The notes below the pieces were generated by a model. It did no database searches. It was not told where the DNA came from and worked only from the letters and a program-made list of their open reading frames with translations. Of a DNA stretch of 64,000 bases, positions 25,144-34,075 are shown piece after piece. Numbering within the stretch: the stretch's first letter is position 1; every line of letters starts with the position of its first letter. Source of the DNA: Streptomyces barkulensis (lineage in GTDB: Bacteria > Actinomycetota > Actinomycetes > Streptomycetales > Streptomycetaceae); NCBI RefSeq assembly GCF_002843305.1, contig NZ_PGSG01000090.1:118298-182297 (forward strand), written 5' to 3'. A program made the position numbers and the translations under genes.

Positions 25144-26853
25144 ATGGGCCTCATGGGGGACAAGGCGAGGGATGAGGGTACGGGGGGCGGTGTGAGCCGC
25201 ACGGACCTCCGGGACCACCGCGACACGGACGCCATCAGCGCGCTCGGTGCCCGGCTGCTGCGCCGGGGCGACCTTGAGGGGGCCGAGCCGTATCTGCGCG
25301 CCGCCACCGCCGCCGGCGACCGCGCCGCCGCGAACAACCTGGGGGTCCTGCTCCACCAGCTCGGCCAGGCCGAGGAGGCCGCCGGCTGGTGGCGGGTCGC
25401 GGCCGTCGCGGGTTCGGCGGCCGCCGCCCACTCCCTGGGCCGCCACCACCGCGAGCGCGGCGACGAGACGGCCGCCGAGTACTGGCTGCGGCAGTCCGCG
25501 GAGTCCGGCCACCCCCTCGGCGCGTACGCCCTCGCCGACCTGCTGGAGCACCGGGGCGAGGACGGCGCCGAGGAGTGGTTCCGGGCCGCCGCCGAGCGCG
25601 GTCACCGCGAGGCGTCCTACCGCATCGCGCGGATTCTGGCGCGCCGTCAGGAGGGTGGCGCCGAGGCCGAGCAGTGGTACCGCCAGGCCGCGGCGCGCGG
25701 CCACCGGCGTGCCGCTCTGCGGCTGGGCACGCTCCTGGAGGAGCGCGGCGAACTGCGGGAGGCGGCCCGCTGGTATCTGACGGCGGCCAAGGACGGGGAG
25801 GCGCGCGCCGCGCGTGCCCTGGGCTTCCTGCTGCGCGACGCGGGCGACACCGACAGCGCCGCCGAGTGGTGGCGCCGTGCGGCCCAGGACGGCGACGGCA
25901 GCGCGGCCAACGCCCTGGGCGCACTGCACGCCGAGCGGGGCGAGCGGCAGACCGCGGAACGCTGGTACCGCGCCGCGCTGGAGGCGGGCGACATCAACGG
26001 CGCCTTCAACCTCGCGCTGCTGTGCGCCGCCGAGGACCGCACCGCCCAGGCCGAGCAGTGGTACCGCCGCGCCGCCTACGCCGGGCACCGCGAGGCCGCC
26101 AACGCGCTGGCCGTGCTGCTGCTCCAGCGCGGCGACGCGGCGGGGGCGGAGCCGTGGTTCTCCAAGGCCGCCGAAGCGGGCAGCGTGGACGCCGCGTTCA
26201 ACCTCGGCATCCTGCACGCGGGCCGCGGCGAGGAGGAGGCCGCCCGGCAGTGGTACGAGCAGGCGGCCGCGGCCGGCCACACCGAGGCGGCGCTCCAGGT
26301 GGGCATCGCGCTGCTGCGCGAGGGCGACACCCACACCGCCGAGCGGCATCTGCGCCGCGCGGCCGGCGGCGGCAGCGTGGAGGGCGCCTTCCGGCTGGCG
26401 GCGCTGCTGGAGCGCCAGGCCCCGACGGCCGACGCCCTGGACGCGCACGGTCCGCCGGCCGAGTACGAGGAGTGGTACGAGCGGGCCGCCGAGCAGGGGC
26501 ACCGGCGGGCACAGGTACGGCTGGGCATGTGCGCGGCGGCGCGCGGCGACGTGGTCCGGGCCGCGCACTGGTACCGGGTCGCGGCGGAGGCGGGCAGCAG
26601 CAACGGCGCCTTCAACCTCGGGCTGCTGCTGGCCCGTGAGGGCAGTGAGCCGGAGGCCGCCCTGTGGTGGACGCGTGCGGCCGAGGCGGGCCACGGCCGG
26701 GCCGCTCTGCGCCTGGCGCTGCTGAACGCCCGGCGCGGTGAACTGGCCGCCGGGCGTCACTGGTGCGCCCGTGCGGTCGAGCTGGGGCCGCCGGAGGTCG
26801 CCGACCGTGCCGCGCGGCTGAGCGAGGCCCTCCACGAGGAGCTGACGGCCTGA
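25144..26853 (+). CDS. Sel1-like/TPR repeat protein between two tRNA-fMet genes
   Basis: 569 aa made almost entirely of helical repeats of about 35 residues with core WYRxAAxxGHxxAAxxLGxLLxxRG. At least 13 copies are visible, some with WW or WF in place of WY. A 30-residue charged N-terminus precedes them; there is no signal peptide, membrane helix or enzymatic domain. Such solenoids scaffold protein complexes. ATG 25144 or 25153 are both possible. The repeats make the DNA internally repetitive, so copy number could vary between strains. Its own terminator is not evident; the second tRNA begins 86 bases after the stop. Confidence 0.85.
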   Translation: MGLMGDKARDEGTGGGVSRTDLRDHRDTDAISALGARLLRRGDLEGAEPYLRAATAAGDRAAANNLGVLLHQLGQAEEAAGWWRVAAVAGSAAAAHSLGRHHRERGDETAAEYWLRQSAESGHPLGAYALADLLEHRGEDGAEEWFRAAAERGHREASYRIARILARRQEGGAEAEQWYRQAAARGHRRAALRLGTLLEERGELREAARWYLTAAKDGEARAARALGFLLRDAGDTDSAAEWWRRAAQDGDGSAANALGALHAERGERQTAERWYRAALEAGDINGAFNLALLCAAEDRTAQAEQWYRRAAYAGHREAANALAVLLLQRGDAAGAEPWFSKAAEAGSVDAAFNLGILHAGRGEEEAARQWYEQAAAAGHTEAALQVGIALLREGDTHTAERHLRRAAGGGSVEGAFRLAALLERQAPTADALDAHGPPAEYEEWYERAAEQGHRRAQVRLGMCAAARGDVVRAAHWYRVAAEAGSSNGAFNLGLLLAREGSEPEAALWWTRAAEAGHGRAALRLALLNARRGELAAGRHWCARAVELGPPEVADRAARLSEALHEELTA

Positions 26854-26939
26854 GAGGCGGGCACGGTCGCGGGCGGTCGCGGGGTGCCCTCGCGGTTTGC
26901 GTTGATCGCCGCGGTGGGTTAAGGTTGTGAACACAACGA

Positions 26940-27013
26940 CGCGGGGTGGAGCAGCTCGGTAGCTCGCTGGGCTCATAACCCAGAGGTCGCAGGTTCAAAT
27001 CCTGTCCCCGCTA
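26940..27013 (+). tRNA. Initiator tRNA-fMet(CAT), copy 2
   Basis: Identical in sequence to copy 1, exactly 2055 bases downstream; anticodon at 26974-26976. The upstream 19 bases TAAGGTTGTGAACACAACG are also shared. A -35-like TTTGCG (26896-26901) lies about 17 bases before TAAGGT, giving this copy the better promoter. CCA is not encoded. Downstream sequence is unrelated to copy 1, including its terminator. Confidence 0.97.
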
Positions 27014-27019
27014 CTGATG

Positions 27020-27064
27020 GGCCGGAGCCCGGATCCGAATCAAGGATCCGGGCTCCGGCCGTTT
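27020..27064 (+). terminator. Terminator after tRNA-fMet copy 2
   Basis: 17-bp perfect stem GGCCGGAGCCCGGATCC (27020-27036) with complement 27044-27060, loop GAATCAA, followed by GTTTT. Confidence 0.92.
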
Positions 27065-27116
27065 TGGCGTATCCGCAAGGAGGGGGGAGACGCGGTCCCC
27101 GGGAGTTCCGGGCGCG

Positions 27117-27533
27117 TCAGGCGGAGGCGCAGGAGGGGCACAGCCCCCGGTAGGTGACCGTCGCATCGCCGAGAGTGAACCCGTAGCGTTCTTTCTCGGG
27201 GAGCAGGGCGAGCGGATCGCCGGAGGGGCGGACGTCGCGGATCACGCCGCACCGCGAGCACACCAGGTGCTGGTGGGAGTGGTGAGCGTTCGGGTCGTAC
27301 CGCTTGGCGCGGCCGTCCGTGCTGACCTCGATCACCTCGCCGATCGAGACCAGCTCGCCGAGGGTGTTGTAGACGGTGGCGCGGGAGATCTCCGGCAGTT
27401 TCTCGGTCGCGCGCGCGTGCACCTCGTCGGCGGTGTAGTGGACATGCTCACCATCGAGGACCTCGGCGACCACCCGCCGCTGGGCGGTCAGCCGCCAGCC
27501 GCGATCCCGGAGACGTTGTAGCAGGTCACTCAT
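27117..27533 (-). CDS. catR: Fur-family peroxide/metal-responsive repressor CatR
   Basis: 138 aa Fur/PerR-type repressor. N-terminal winged helix (RLTAQRRVVAEVLDG, SRATVYNTLGEL), regulatory His cluster HHSHQHLVCSRCG and a second CxxC (CPSC) for structural zinc. It is divergent from katA with 133 bases between, and an inverted repeat lies in the shared promoter region. In S. coelicolor CatR represses catA and is inactivated by peroxide. The PerR-like role is inferred from the partner and from the Asp/His-rich site. Confidence 0.9.
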   Translation of the reverse strand: MSDLLQRLRDRGWRLTAQRRVVAEVLDGEHVHYTADEVHARATEKLPEISRATVYNTLGELVSIGEVIEVSTDGRAKRYDPNAHHSHQHLVCSRCGVIRDVRPSGDPLALLPEKERYGFTLGDATVTYRGLCPSCASA

Positions 27534-27591
27534 GTTTCCACCTTAGCAGTGCGTGTCCATGGCCGGATCGTGTCAGCTCTTCGCCATCTTC

Positions 27592-27619
27592 TTGACTTAG
27601 ACAATGTCCAATGTAGGAT
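27592..27619 (+). promoter_or_regulatory. katA promoter with embedded CatR operator
   Basis: -35 TTGACT (27592-27597) and -10 TAGGAT (27614-27619) with a 16-base spacer. The spacer is almost filled by TTAGACA-A-TGTCCAA (27597-27611), a 7-1-7 inverted repeat with one mismatch, resembling Fur/PerR boxes. Repressor bound here would block RNA polymerase directly. It lies 59 bases before the catR start, so it probably also autoregulates catR. Confidence 0.8.
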
Positions 27620-27666
27620 CGCGTTCGGCTCAAGCCAAGGGGACAGGACAGATTCAGGAGGCGCAT

Positions 27667-29133
27667 GTGACTGCCCAGATCGAGAACACCGGGCCGCTGA
27701 CCACGGAGGCCGGTGCTCCCGTCGCGGACAACCAGAACAGCGAGACCGCCGGTTCGGGCGGCCCGGTCCTGGTCCAGGACCAGCTCCTGCTGGAGAAGCT
27801 CGCCCACTTCAACCGCGAGCGCATCCCCGAGCGGGTCGTCCACGCCCGCGGCGCGGGCGCCTACGGCACCTTCACCGTCACCGCCGACGTGACGAAGTAC
27901 ACCCGGGCGAAGTTCCTCTCCGAGATCGGCAAGGAGACCGAGGTCTTCCTGCGCTTCTCGACGGTCGCCGGCAACCTGGGGGCGGCCGACGCGGTGCGCG
28001 ACCCGCGCGGCTTCGCGGTGAAGTTCTACACCGAGGAGGGCAACTACGACCTCGTCGGCAACAACACCCCGGTGTTCTTCATCAAGGACGCCATCAAGTT
28101 CCCCGACTTCATCCACACCCAGAAGCGCGACCCGTACACCGGCTCCCAGGAGGCCGACAACGTCTGGGACTTCTGGGGCCTGAGCCCGGAGTCCACGCAC
28201 CAGGTGACCTGGCTCTTCGGCGACCGCGGCATCCCGGCCTCGTACCGCCACATGGACGGCTTCGGGTCGCACACCTTCCAGTGGAACAACGAGGCGGGCG
28301 AGGTCTTCTGGGTCAAGTACCACTTCAAGACCGACCAGGGCATCAAGTGCCTCACCCAGGACGAGGCCGACCTCCTGGCGGGCAAGGACCCCGACAGCCA
28401 CCAGCGCGACCTGCGCGAGTCCATCGAGCGCGGCGACTTCCCGAGCTGGACCGTCGGCGTCCAGATCATGCCGGCGGCCGAGGCGGCGAACTACCGCTTC
28501 AACCCGTTCGACCTGACCAAGGTCTGGCCGCACGCGGACTACCCGGTCATCGAGATCGGCAAGCTGGAGCTGAACCGCAACCCGCAGAACATCTTCGCCG
28601 AGGTCGAGCAGTCGATCTTCTCCCCGCACCACTTCGTGCCGGGCATCGGCCCCTCCCCGGACAAGATGCTCCAGGGCCGGCTGTTCGCCTACGGCGACGC
28701 GCACCGCTACCGGGTGGGCATCAACGCCGACCACCTGCCGGTGAACCGCCCGCACGCCGCCGAGGCCCGCAGCCACGGTCGGGACGGCTTCATGTACGAC
28801 GGCCGCCACGGCGGGGCGAAGAACTACGAGCCCAACAGCTTCGGCGGTCCGAACGAGACCGGCCGCGCGCTGTGGCAGCCGGTCCCGGTCGCCGGGACCA
28901 CCGGTGACATCCCCGCGCCCTCGCACGCCGAGGACAACGACTTCGTCCAGGCGGGCAACCTCTACCGCCTGATGACGGAGGAGGAGAAGGGGCGCCTGAT
29001 CGACAACCTGGCCGGCTTCATCTCGAAGGTCTCGCGCGACGACATCGTCAAGCGGGCCATCGAGAACTTCCGCCAGGCCGACGAGGACTACGGCAGGAGG
29101 CTGGAGGCCGCGGTCAAGGCCCTGCGCGGCTGA
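27667..29133 (+). CDS. katA: Monofunctional heme catalase
   Basis: 488 aa clade-3 type small-subunit catalase converting H2O2 to water and oxygen. The distal His is H59 in RVVHARGAGAYG, the Asn in LVGNNTPVFF, and the heme-ligand Tyr in RLFAYGDAHRYR. GTG 27667 has AGGAGG (27655-27660) just upstream; the frame is open further back, but that stretch contains the promoter. It is divergent from catR and presumably induced by peroxide. A strong hairpin follows. Confidence 0.95.
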   Translation: MTAQIENTGPLTTEAGAPVADNQNSETAGSGGPVLVQDQLLLEKLAHFNRERIPERVVHARGAGAYGTFTVTADVTKYTRAKFLSEIGKETEVFLRFSTVAGNLGAADAVRDPRGFAVKFYTEEGNYDLVGNNTPVFFIKDAIKFPDFIHTQKRDPYTGSQEADNVWDFWGLSPESTHQVTWLFGDRGIPASYRHMDGFGSHTFQWNNEAGEVFWVKYHFKTDQGIKCLTQDEADLLAGKDPDSHQRDLRESIERGDFPSWTVGVQIMPAAEAANYRFNPFDLTKVWPHADYPVIEIGKLELNRNPQNIFAEVEQSIFSPHHFVPGIGPSPDKMLQGRLFAYGDAHRYRVGINADHLPVNRPHAAEARSHGRDGFMYDGRHGGAKNYEPNSFGGPNETGRALWQPVPVAGTTGDIPAPSHAEDNDFVQAGNLYRLMTEEEKGRLIDNLAGFISKVSRDDIVKRAIENFRQADEDYGRRLEAAVKALRG

Positions 29134-29158
29134 CCCATCGGCTCCTCGCCGTACGAAC

Positions 29159-29197
29159 CCGGAGGGACCGGACGCCAGTGGGCTCCGGTCCCTCCGG
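29159..29197. terminator. Bidirectional terminator between katA and CBS gene
   Basis: Perfect 14-bp stem CCGGAGGGACCGGA (29159-29172) with complement 29184-29197 and an 11-base loop, between convergent genes. Confidence 0.8.
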
Positions 29198-29250
29198 TGC
29201 GTCGCAGGGCGTGTTCCGGGGTGCGCCGAGAGGCGTGTCCCCGGCCGCCC

Positions 29251-29673
29251 TCAGGCGGCCACCGTGCCGGCGGGCGCGGCCGGTGTGTCCCGGCGCGCCG
29301 AGGACCAGCAGCGGACGATGTCGCGCACCGACACCACCCCCACCGGCTCCCGGTCGTCGAGCACGATCAGATGGCGGAACCCGCCGAGGGTCATGGCCCG
29401 TGCGGCGTCATCCAGGGTCCAGCCGGGGGCGGCGAAGACCACGTCGGTGGTGGTGTGCAGATGCGCGGGCTCCCGGTCGGGGTCCTGCCCGGCCCCCACG
29501 GAGTTGAGGATGTCGCGTTCGGTGAGGATGCCGACGCCGCCGGCGTCCGGGTCGAGGACGACGGCCGCGCCGACCCGCCGGGCGGACATCAGCCGGGCGG
29601 CCTGGCGGAGGGTGTGGGCGGGGCCGATGGTGAGAACCACTGTGCTCATGGCGTCACGGACGAGGGTGGTCAT
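29251..29673 (-). CDS. Two-CBS-domain protein
   Basis: 140 aa Bateman module: two CBS motifs, first around LRQAARLMSARRVGAAVVLD with GILTERDIL, second around LDDAARAMTLGGFRHLIVLD with GVVSVRDIV. Such stand-alone pairs bind adenine nucleotides and act as energy sensors. ATG 29673 lies 13 bases after AAGGAGG, a long but acceptable spacing; an upstream in-frame start near 29709 is less likely. The next 150 bases upstream hold no gene. Partner protein unknown. Confidence 0.82.
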   Translation of the reverse strand: MTTLVRDAMSTVVLTIGPAHTLRQAARLMSARRVGAAVVLDPDAGGVGILTERDILNSVGAGQDPDREPAHLHTTTDVVFAAPGWTLDDAARAMTLGGFRHLIVLDDREPVGVVSVRDIVRCWSSARRDTPAAPAGTVAA

Positions 29674-29819
29674 GACGGTTGGTGCCACCTCCTTGGTGAA
29701 CCCCCGCACTGGAGAAGGGATTCACAAGCTCACAAGCGGGCGGATTCTCATGTTCACATGCCGCGGGAGCCGCAACAAGGGGCGTGCGGAGGCGGATTGA
29801 CCTGGATTCAGCGGCGTGC

Positions 29820-30614
29820 TCAGTCCCCGATGTAGGCGAGCAGATCCTCGTGGAGCAGCCCGTTGGAAGCCGCCGCGTTCCCACTGTGCGGACCCTCGCG
29901 CCCGTCCAGACCGGTGAAGGAGCCGCCCGCCTCCTGCACGACGATCGCGTTCGCCGCCATGTCCCACAGCGACAGCTCCGGCTCCGCGCACATGTCCACC
30001 GACCCCTCGGCGACCATCATGTACGGCCAGAAGTCGCCGTAGCCACGGGTGCGCCAGCAGTCCCGGGTCAGGTCGAGGAAGCCGCCGAGCCTGCCGCGCT
30101 CCTCCCAGCCGCCGAGCGAGGAGAACGCGAACGAGGCGTCCTGCACCCGGGCCACCCGCGAGACCGACAGCCGGGTCGCGGACGTCAGACTGCGGCCGGT
30201 GTACGCGCCGGCGCCCAGCGCCGCCCACCAGCGCCGGTTCAGGGCCGGGGCCGACACCACGCCGACCACCGGCCGGTCGCCCTCCTCGGTCCGCTCCATC
30301 AGCGCGATCAGCGTGGCCCACACCGGGACGCCGCGCACATAGTTCTTGGTGCCGTCGATGGGGTCGATCACCCAGCGGCGCGGCCCGCGCCCCTCGCTGC
30401 CGAACTCCTCGCCCAGCACCGCGTCGCGCGGCCGTGCCCGCTGCAGGGAGGTGCGGATCAGCTCCTCGGCCGCCTTGTCGGCCTCGCTCACCGGCGTCAT
30501 GTCGGGTTTGGTCTCGACCTTGAGGTCGAGGGCCTTGAACCGCTCCATCGTCGTGGCGTCGGCGGTGTCGGCCAGCACGTGGGCGAGACGCAGGTCATCG
30601 TGGTAGTCGGGCAT
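29820..30614 (-). CDS. hisN: Histidinol-phosphatase, inositol-monophosphatase family
   Basis: 264 aa. IMPase-fold phosphatase; in actinobacteria this group performs the histidinol-phosphate step. Metal-site motifs: EEFGSE, WVIDPIDGTKNYVRG and SLWDMAANAIVVQEAGG. ATG 30614 follows TACTGT by six bases without a ribosome site, so it is probably leaderless. It is not linked to a his operon here, as is usual for hisN. Assignment of hisN rather than another IMPase rests on family likeness and on the gene's usual position near aroA/rsgA. Confidence 0.83.
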   Translation of the reverse strand: MPDYHDDLRLAHVLADTADATTMERFKALDLKVETKPDMTPVSEADKAAEELIRTSLQRARPRDAVLGEEFGSEGRGPRRWVIDPIDGTKNYVRGVPVWATLIALMERTEEGDRPVVGVVSAPALNRRWWAALGAGAYTGRSLTSATRLSVSRVARVQDASFAFSSLGGWEERGRLGGFLDLTRDCWRTRGYGDFWPYMMVAEGSVDMCAEPELSLWDMAANAIVVQEAGGSFTGLDGREGPHSGNAAASNGLLHEDLLAYIGD

Positions 30615-30774
30615 GAACGAACAGTATCCAGCGGCGCGGGCGGCCAGCCACAGGGGAGTGGCCAACCGGGTGTGCGGCCGTACCCCCGCGGCGGTGAGGC
30701 GGTGCGAGGCGTCTTGACACCCTCCGCCACCGCGCCGATGCTGTGCGCGACCCGCCGTGTCCGGGGAGGCGCTG

Positions 30775-31434
30775 ATGACCTCGGTGACGCCCTCTGCCGA
30801 AGACCCCGCCGAAGACTTCCCCGGGGGACCGGCCCGGCCGCCCACGGCGCGCCAGGCCCTGCTGCGCGCCGCCCGCGCCGAACTCCACGACAGACCGTGG
30901 CCCCGGGTCCGCATGGTCGAGGTCGCCGCGGCGGCCGGCTTCTCCCGCCAGACCCTCTACAGCGAGTTCGGCTCCAAGGACGGGCTCGGCGCGGCTCTGG
31001 TGGCCCGTGAACTGGAGGTCCTCCTCGACCGCTCCGCCCGTGCCGCGCGGCTGGCGGCCCGGTCGGCTTCCGGCCCGGCCACCGACCCCGTCGCGGGCTG
31101 CGCCGCGGCCGCCGTCTCGGTGGTGCGTGCCGCATGCCGCGACCCGCTGGTGCGCGCCGCACTCACCGGCTGCTGGGATTCCCGGCTGCCGCCGCCCGGG
31201 CCGGAGGCGGACCGGGCGGCGGCGGGACTGCGCGACCGTACCGCCGCCGCGCTGGTGTCCGCGGGGGCCACCGCCGACGGCGCGACCGGACCCGCCGCGC
31301 TGCGCCACGCCTGCGAGGTCGGCCTGCGGCTGGCGCTGTCCTACGTCGTCGCGCCCTGTGACGGCCCGCCCGAGGCGACCGAGGAGGCCGCGGGTACCCA
31401 TGTCACCCAGGTGCTGCGGGCGCTGCTCCACTGA
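30775..31434 (+). CDS. TetR/AcrR-family transcriptional regulator
   Basis: 219 aa from ATG 30775 with GGGGAGG six bases upstream. HTH at residues 30-75 (RVRMVEVAAAAGFSRQTLYS then EFGSKDGL), followed by an Ala/Arg-rich helical ligand domain. It lies between hisN (divergent) and rsgA (convergent), so hisN or itself are possible targets. No clear palindromic operator was found in the 160-base hisN-TetR gap. Ligand unknown. Confidence 0.88.
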   Translation: MTSVTPSAEDPAEDFPGGPARPPTARQALLRAARAELHDRPWPRVRMVEVAAAAGFSRQTLYSEFGSKDGLGAALVARELEVLLDRSARAARLAARSASGPATDPVAGCAAAAVSVVRAACRDPLVRAALTGCWDSRLPPPGPEADRAAAGLRDRTAAALVSAGATADGATGPAALRHACEVGLRLALSYVVAPCDGPPEATEEAAGTHVTQVLRALLH

Positions 31435-31467
31435 TCCCCGGGGGCGGTCCGGGGCGGCGTACAGCGG

Positions 31468-32502
31468 TCAGTCGCCCTCCCGGCGCTCCCGTGTGGCCAG
31501 CAGACGGCGCAGGGAGAACAGCCGGGCCGGGTCCGCGTGGCCGTCGGCGACCCAGGAGTCCAGCGCGCAGTCCGGCTCGTCGTGGCCGCAGGCGCGCGGA
31601 CAGCCGGCCGTGCCCGGCTCCAGGTCCGGGAAGGCGTGGATCACCCGGGACGGGTCGATGTGGTTCAGACCGAAGGACCGCACACCCGGGGTGTCGATCA
31701 CCCAGCCGCCCCCCGGCACCGGCGGGAAGGAGACCTCGCCGGGCAGCGGCAGCGCCAGGGCCGAGGTCGTGGTGTGGCGGCCGCGCCCGGTGACCGCGTT
31801 GACGTGGCCCGTCGCCCGCCTGCGGTCGGGCGGGACGAGCGCGTTGACCAAGGTGGTCTTGCCGACTCCGGAATGGCCCACGAAGGCGGTGGTCCGGCCC
31901 CACAGGAACTCGCGAACCCGGTCGGCGGCGGCGCCGTCGGCCAGTTCGTCGCGGTCGGTCACCACATGCCGCACCCCCAGCGGGGCGTACGTCTCCAGCA
32001 GCGTGTCGGGTGGCGCCAGGTCCGACTTGGTGAGGACCAGCAGCGGTTCCAGGCCCGCGTCGTAGGCGGCCACCAGACAGCGGTCGATCAGCCGGGGGCG
32101 GGGCTCGGGGTCGGCCAGGGCGGTGACGATGGCGAGCTGGTCGGCGTTGGCGACGACGACCCGTTCGTAGGGATCGTTGTCGTCGGCGGTGCGCCGCAGC
32201 ACCGAGGAACGCTCCTCGACCCGCACGATCCGCGCCAGGGTGTCCCTGGCCCCCGACAGATCGCCGACGACCGCCACCCGGTCGCCGACCACGGCGCCCT
32301 TGCGGCCCAGCTCGCGGGCCTTCATGGCGGTGATCGTGCGGCCGTCCACCAGACAGGTGATCCGGCCCCGGTCGACGGTCAGGACGAAGCCGGGAGCGGC
32401 GTCCTCGTGCTTGGGCCGGATGCTGGTGCGCGGGCGGCTGCCCCGGCGGCCCGGACGGATCCGGATGTCGTCCTCGTCTGTGTGCTTGCCGTAGCGGCGC
32501 AT
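31468..32502 (-). CDS. rsgA: Ribosome small-subunit-dependent GTPase A
   Basis: 344 aa circularly permuted GTPase assisting 30S maturation. An OB-fold precedes the GTPase motifs in permuted order: G4 TKSD, G1 GHSGVGKTTL, switch GRGRHTTTS and G3 DTPG. The C-terminal zinc site is CPRACGHDEPDCAL. It starts 15 bases after the aroA stop and is surely co-transcribed with it, a conserved Streptomyces pairing. Confidence 0.93.
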   Translation of the reverse strand: MRRYGKHTDEDDIRIRPGRRGSRPRTSIRPKHEDAAPGFVLTVDRGRITCLVDGRTITAMKARELGRKGAVVGDRVAVVGDLSGARDTLARIVRVEERSSVLRRTADDNDPYERVVVANADQLAIVTALADPEPRPRLIDRCLVAAYDAGLEPLLVLTKSDLAPPDTLLETYAPLGVRHVVTDRDELADGAAADRVREFLWGRTTAFVGHSGVGKTTLVNALVPPDRRRATGHVNAVTGRGRHTTTSALALPLPGEVSFPPVPGGGWVIDTPGVRSFGLNHIDPSRVIHAFPDLEPGTAGCPRACGHDEPDCALDSWVADGHADPARLFSLRRLLATRERREGD

Positions 32503-32517
32503 GGCCGGTCTCGCCTC

Positions 32518-33900
32518 TTACCCTCTGTCCCCGTCCCCTTCGAGGTCCCCTTCGAGTGCTCCTTCGAGCATGGCGCTCCACAGCTCTGGGAAGTCGGGCA
32601 GGGTCTTGGCGGTCGTCGCGACGTTCTCCACCTCCACACCCCCGACGACCAGGCCGAGCACCGCGCCCGCCGTGGCCAGCCGGTGGTCCTCGTAGGTGTG
32701 GAAGATCCCGCCGCGCAGCGGGCGCGGGCGGATGACCAGCCCGTCCCCGGTCTCGGTGACGTCGCCGCCGAGCCCGTTGATCTCCTTGGTGAGCGCGGCC
32801 AGCCGGTCGGTCTCGTGCAGCCGCAGATGCGCCACGCCGCGCAGCCGCGACTCGGAGTCGGCCAGCGCCGCGACCGCCGCGATGCCGGGGGTCAGCTCGC
32901 CCACCTCGCTCAGGTCCACGTCGATGCCGTGGATCCGGCCGGTGCCGGTGAGGGTCAGACCGCGCTCGTCCAGCTCGCAGCGCCCGCCCATCTCGGTGAA
33001 GATCTCGCGCAGCGCGTCCCCGGGCTGGGTGGTGTGCGCCGGCCAGTCCGGGACGGTCACCCGGCCGCCGGTGACCAGCGCGGCGGCGAGGAACGGCTGG
33101 GCGTTGGACAGGTCGGGCTCGACGACCAGATCGCGGCCGAGCAGCGCGCCGGCCGTGACCCGCCAGACGTTCGGTTCGCCCCCGGACTCGGGGGTGTCCA
33201 CCTGGGCGCCCGCGGCGCGCAGCATCTCCACCGTCATCCGGATGTGCGGCATGGACGGCAGCGGGCCGCCGGTGTGGCGGACCTCCACACCCTGGTTGAA
33301 GCGGGCGCCGGACAGCAGCAGGGCGCTGACGAACTGGGAGGACGAGGAGGCGTCGATCTCCACCGTGCCGCCGGTCAGGGAGCCGCCGCCGTGCACGGTC
33401 ATCGGCAGCGCGCCGCGCCCCCCGTCGTCGATACGGGCGCCCAGCGCGCGCAGCGCGTCGATCACGCCGTGGAGGGGGCGCTCGTGGGAGCGCTTGTCGC
33501 CGTCGAAGCGGACCGGGCCGTCGGCCAGGGCGGCCACCGGCGGCAGGAAGCGCATCACGGTGCCGGCGTTGCCGACGTCCACGCTCGCGGGACCGTGCAG
33601 CCCCGCGGGGATGACGCGCCAGGCCTCGCCGCCGCCCCCGGGGCCGGCGGCGCCGGACGCGACGGGCGCGGAGTTGGAGGACACCGTCTCCTCGACGCCC
33701 ACCCCCATGGCACGCAGCCCCTCGGCCATCAGCAGGGTGTCACGCGAACGCAGCGGACGGCGCAGCCAGCCGGGCTCGGAGGCGAGGGCGGCGAGCACCA
33801 GACCGCGGTTGGTGACCGACTTCGATCCGGGCACGGTGACGGTCGCGTCGACGGCGCCGGACGCGAGCGGCGCAGGCCAGAGGGCGGTGTGGTCGGTCAT
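32518..33900 (-). CDS. aroA: 3-phosphoshikimate 1-carboxyvinyltransferase (EPSP synthase)
   Basis: 460 aa; shikimate pathway step joining shikimate-3-phosphate and PEP. Motifs: PGSKSVTNR, GNAGTVMRFLPP (Val where many enzymes have Ala), DGDKRSHERPLHGV, SSSQFVSALLL, LHETDRL and YEDHRLA. It has a 20-residue Gly/Ala/Ser loop (around SGAAGPGGGG), longer than in enterobacterial enzymes. The C-terminus has a short repeat (LEGALEGDLEGDGD). ATG 33900 begins MTDHTALWPAP. First gene of an aroA-rsgA pair. Confidence 0.95.
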   Translation of the reverse strand: MTDHTALWPAPLASGAVDATVTVPGSKSVTNRGLVLAALASEPGWLRRPLRSRDTLLMAEGLRAMGVGVEETVSSNSAPVASGAAGPGGGGEAWRVIPAGLHGPASVDVGNAGTVMRFLPPVAALADGPVRFDGDKRSHERPLHGVIDALRALGARIDDGGRGALPMTVHGGGSLTGGTVEIDASSSSQFVSALLLSGARFNQGVEVRHTGGPLPSMPHIRMTVEMLRAAGAQVDTPESGGEPNVWRVTAGALLGRDLVVEPDLSNAQPFLAAALVTGGRVTVPDWPAHTTQPGDALREIFTEMGGRCELDERGLTLTGTGRIHGIDVDLSEVGELTPGIAAVAALADSESRLRGVAHLRLHETDRLAALTKEINGLGGDVTETGDGLVIRPRPLRGGIFHTYEDHRLATAGAVLGLVVGGVEVENVATTAKTLPDFPELWSAMLEGALEGDLEGDGDRG

Positions 33901-34033
33901 GGGGGCAACTTTAGTGGCTCCGGCGGGGCGGGAATCCTGACCGGACACGGAGAGGGCGCGGACGAGGGCCGCCGCATGGCGCACCACCGGGCGGGACCGG
34001 GCGGCGTCCGGGTGAGCCGGGCCGTGCGGGAGG

Positions 34034-34070
34034 CCGCGGGCCCCGGGCCCGCGGCGGGCACCCGCCGCGG
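34034..34070 (-). terminator. Overlapping hairpins after M50 peptidase gene
   Basis: Two alternative stems share sequence: CCGCGGGCCC with GGGCCCGCGG (34034-34054, one-base loop) and CCGCGGCGGG with CCCGCCGCGG (34049-34070, two-base loop). They begin just after the peptidase stop on the minus strand. The 130 bases further to aroA contain no gene. Confidence 0.6.
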
Positions 34071-34075
34071 GGGCG

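Noticed and set aside
24964..27064. Integrative element using tRNA-fMet as attachment site
   Set aside because: The segment between the two tRNAs has no integrase, excisionase or replication gene, and its composition matches the chromosome.
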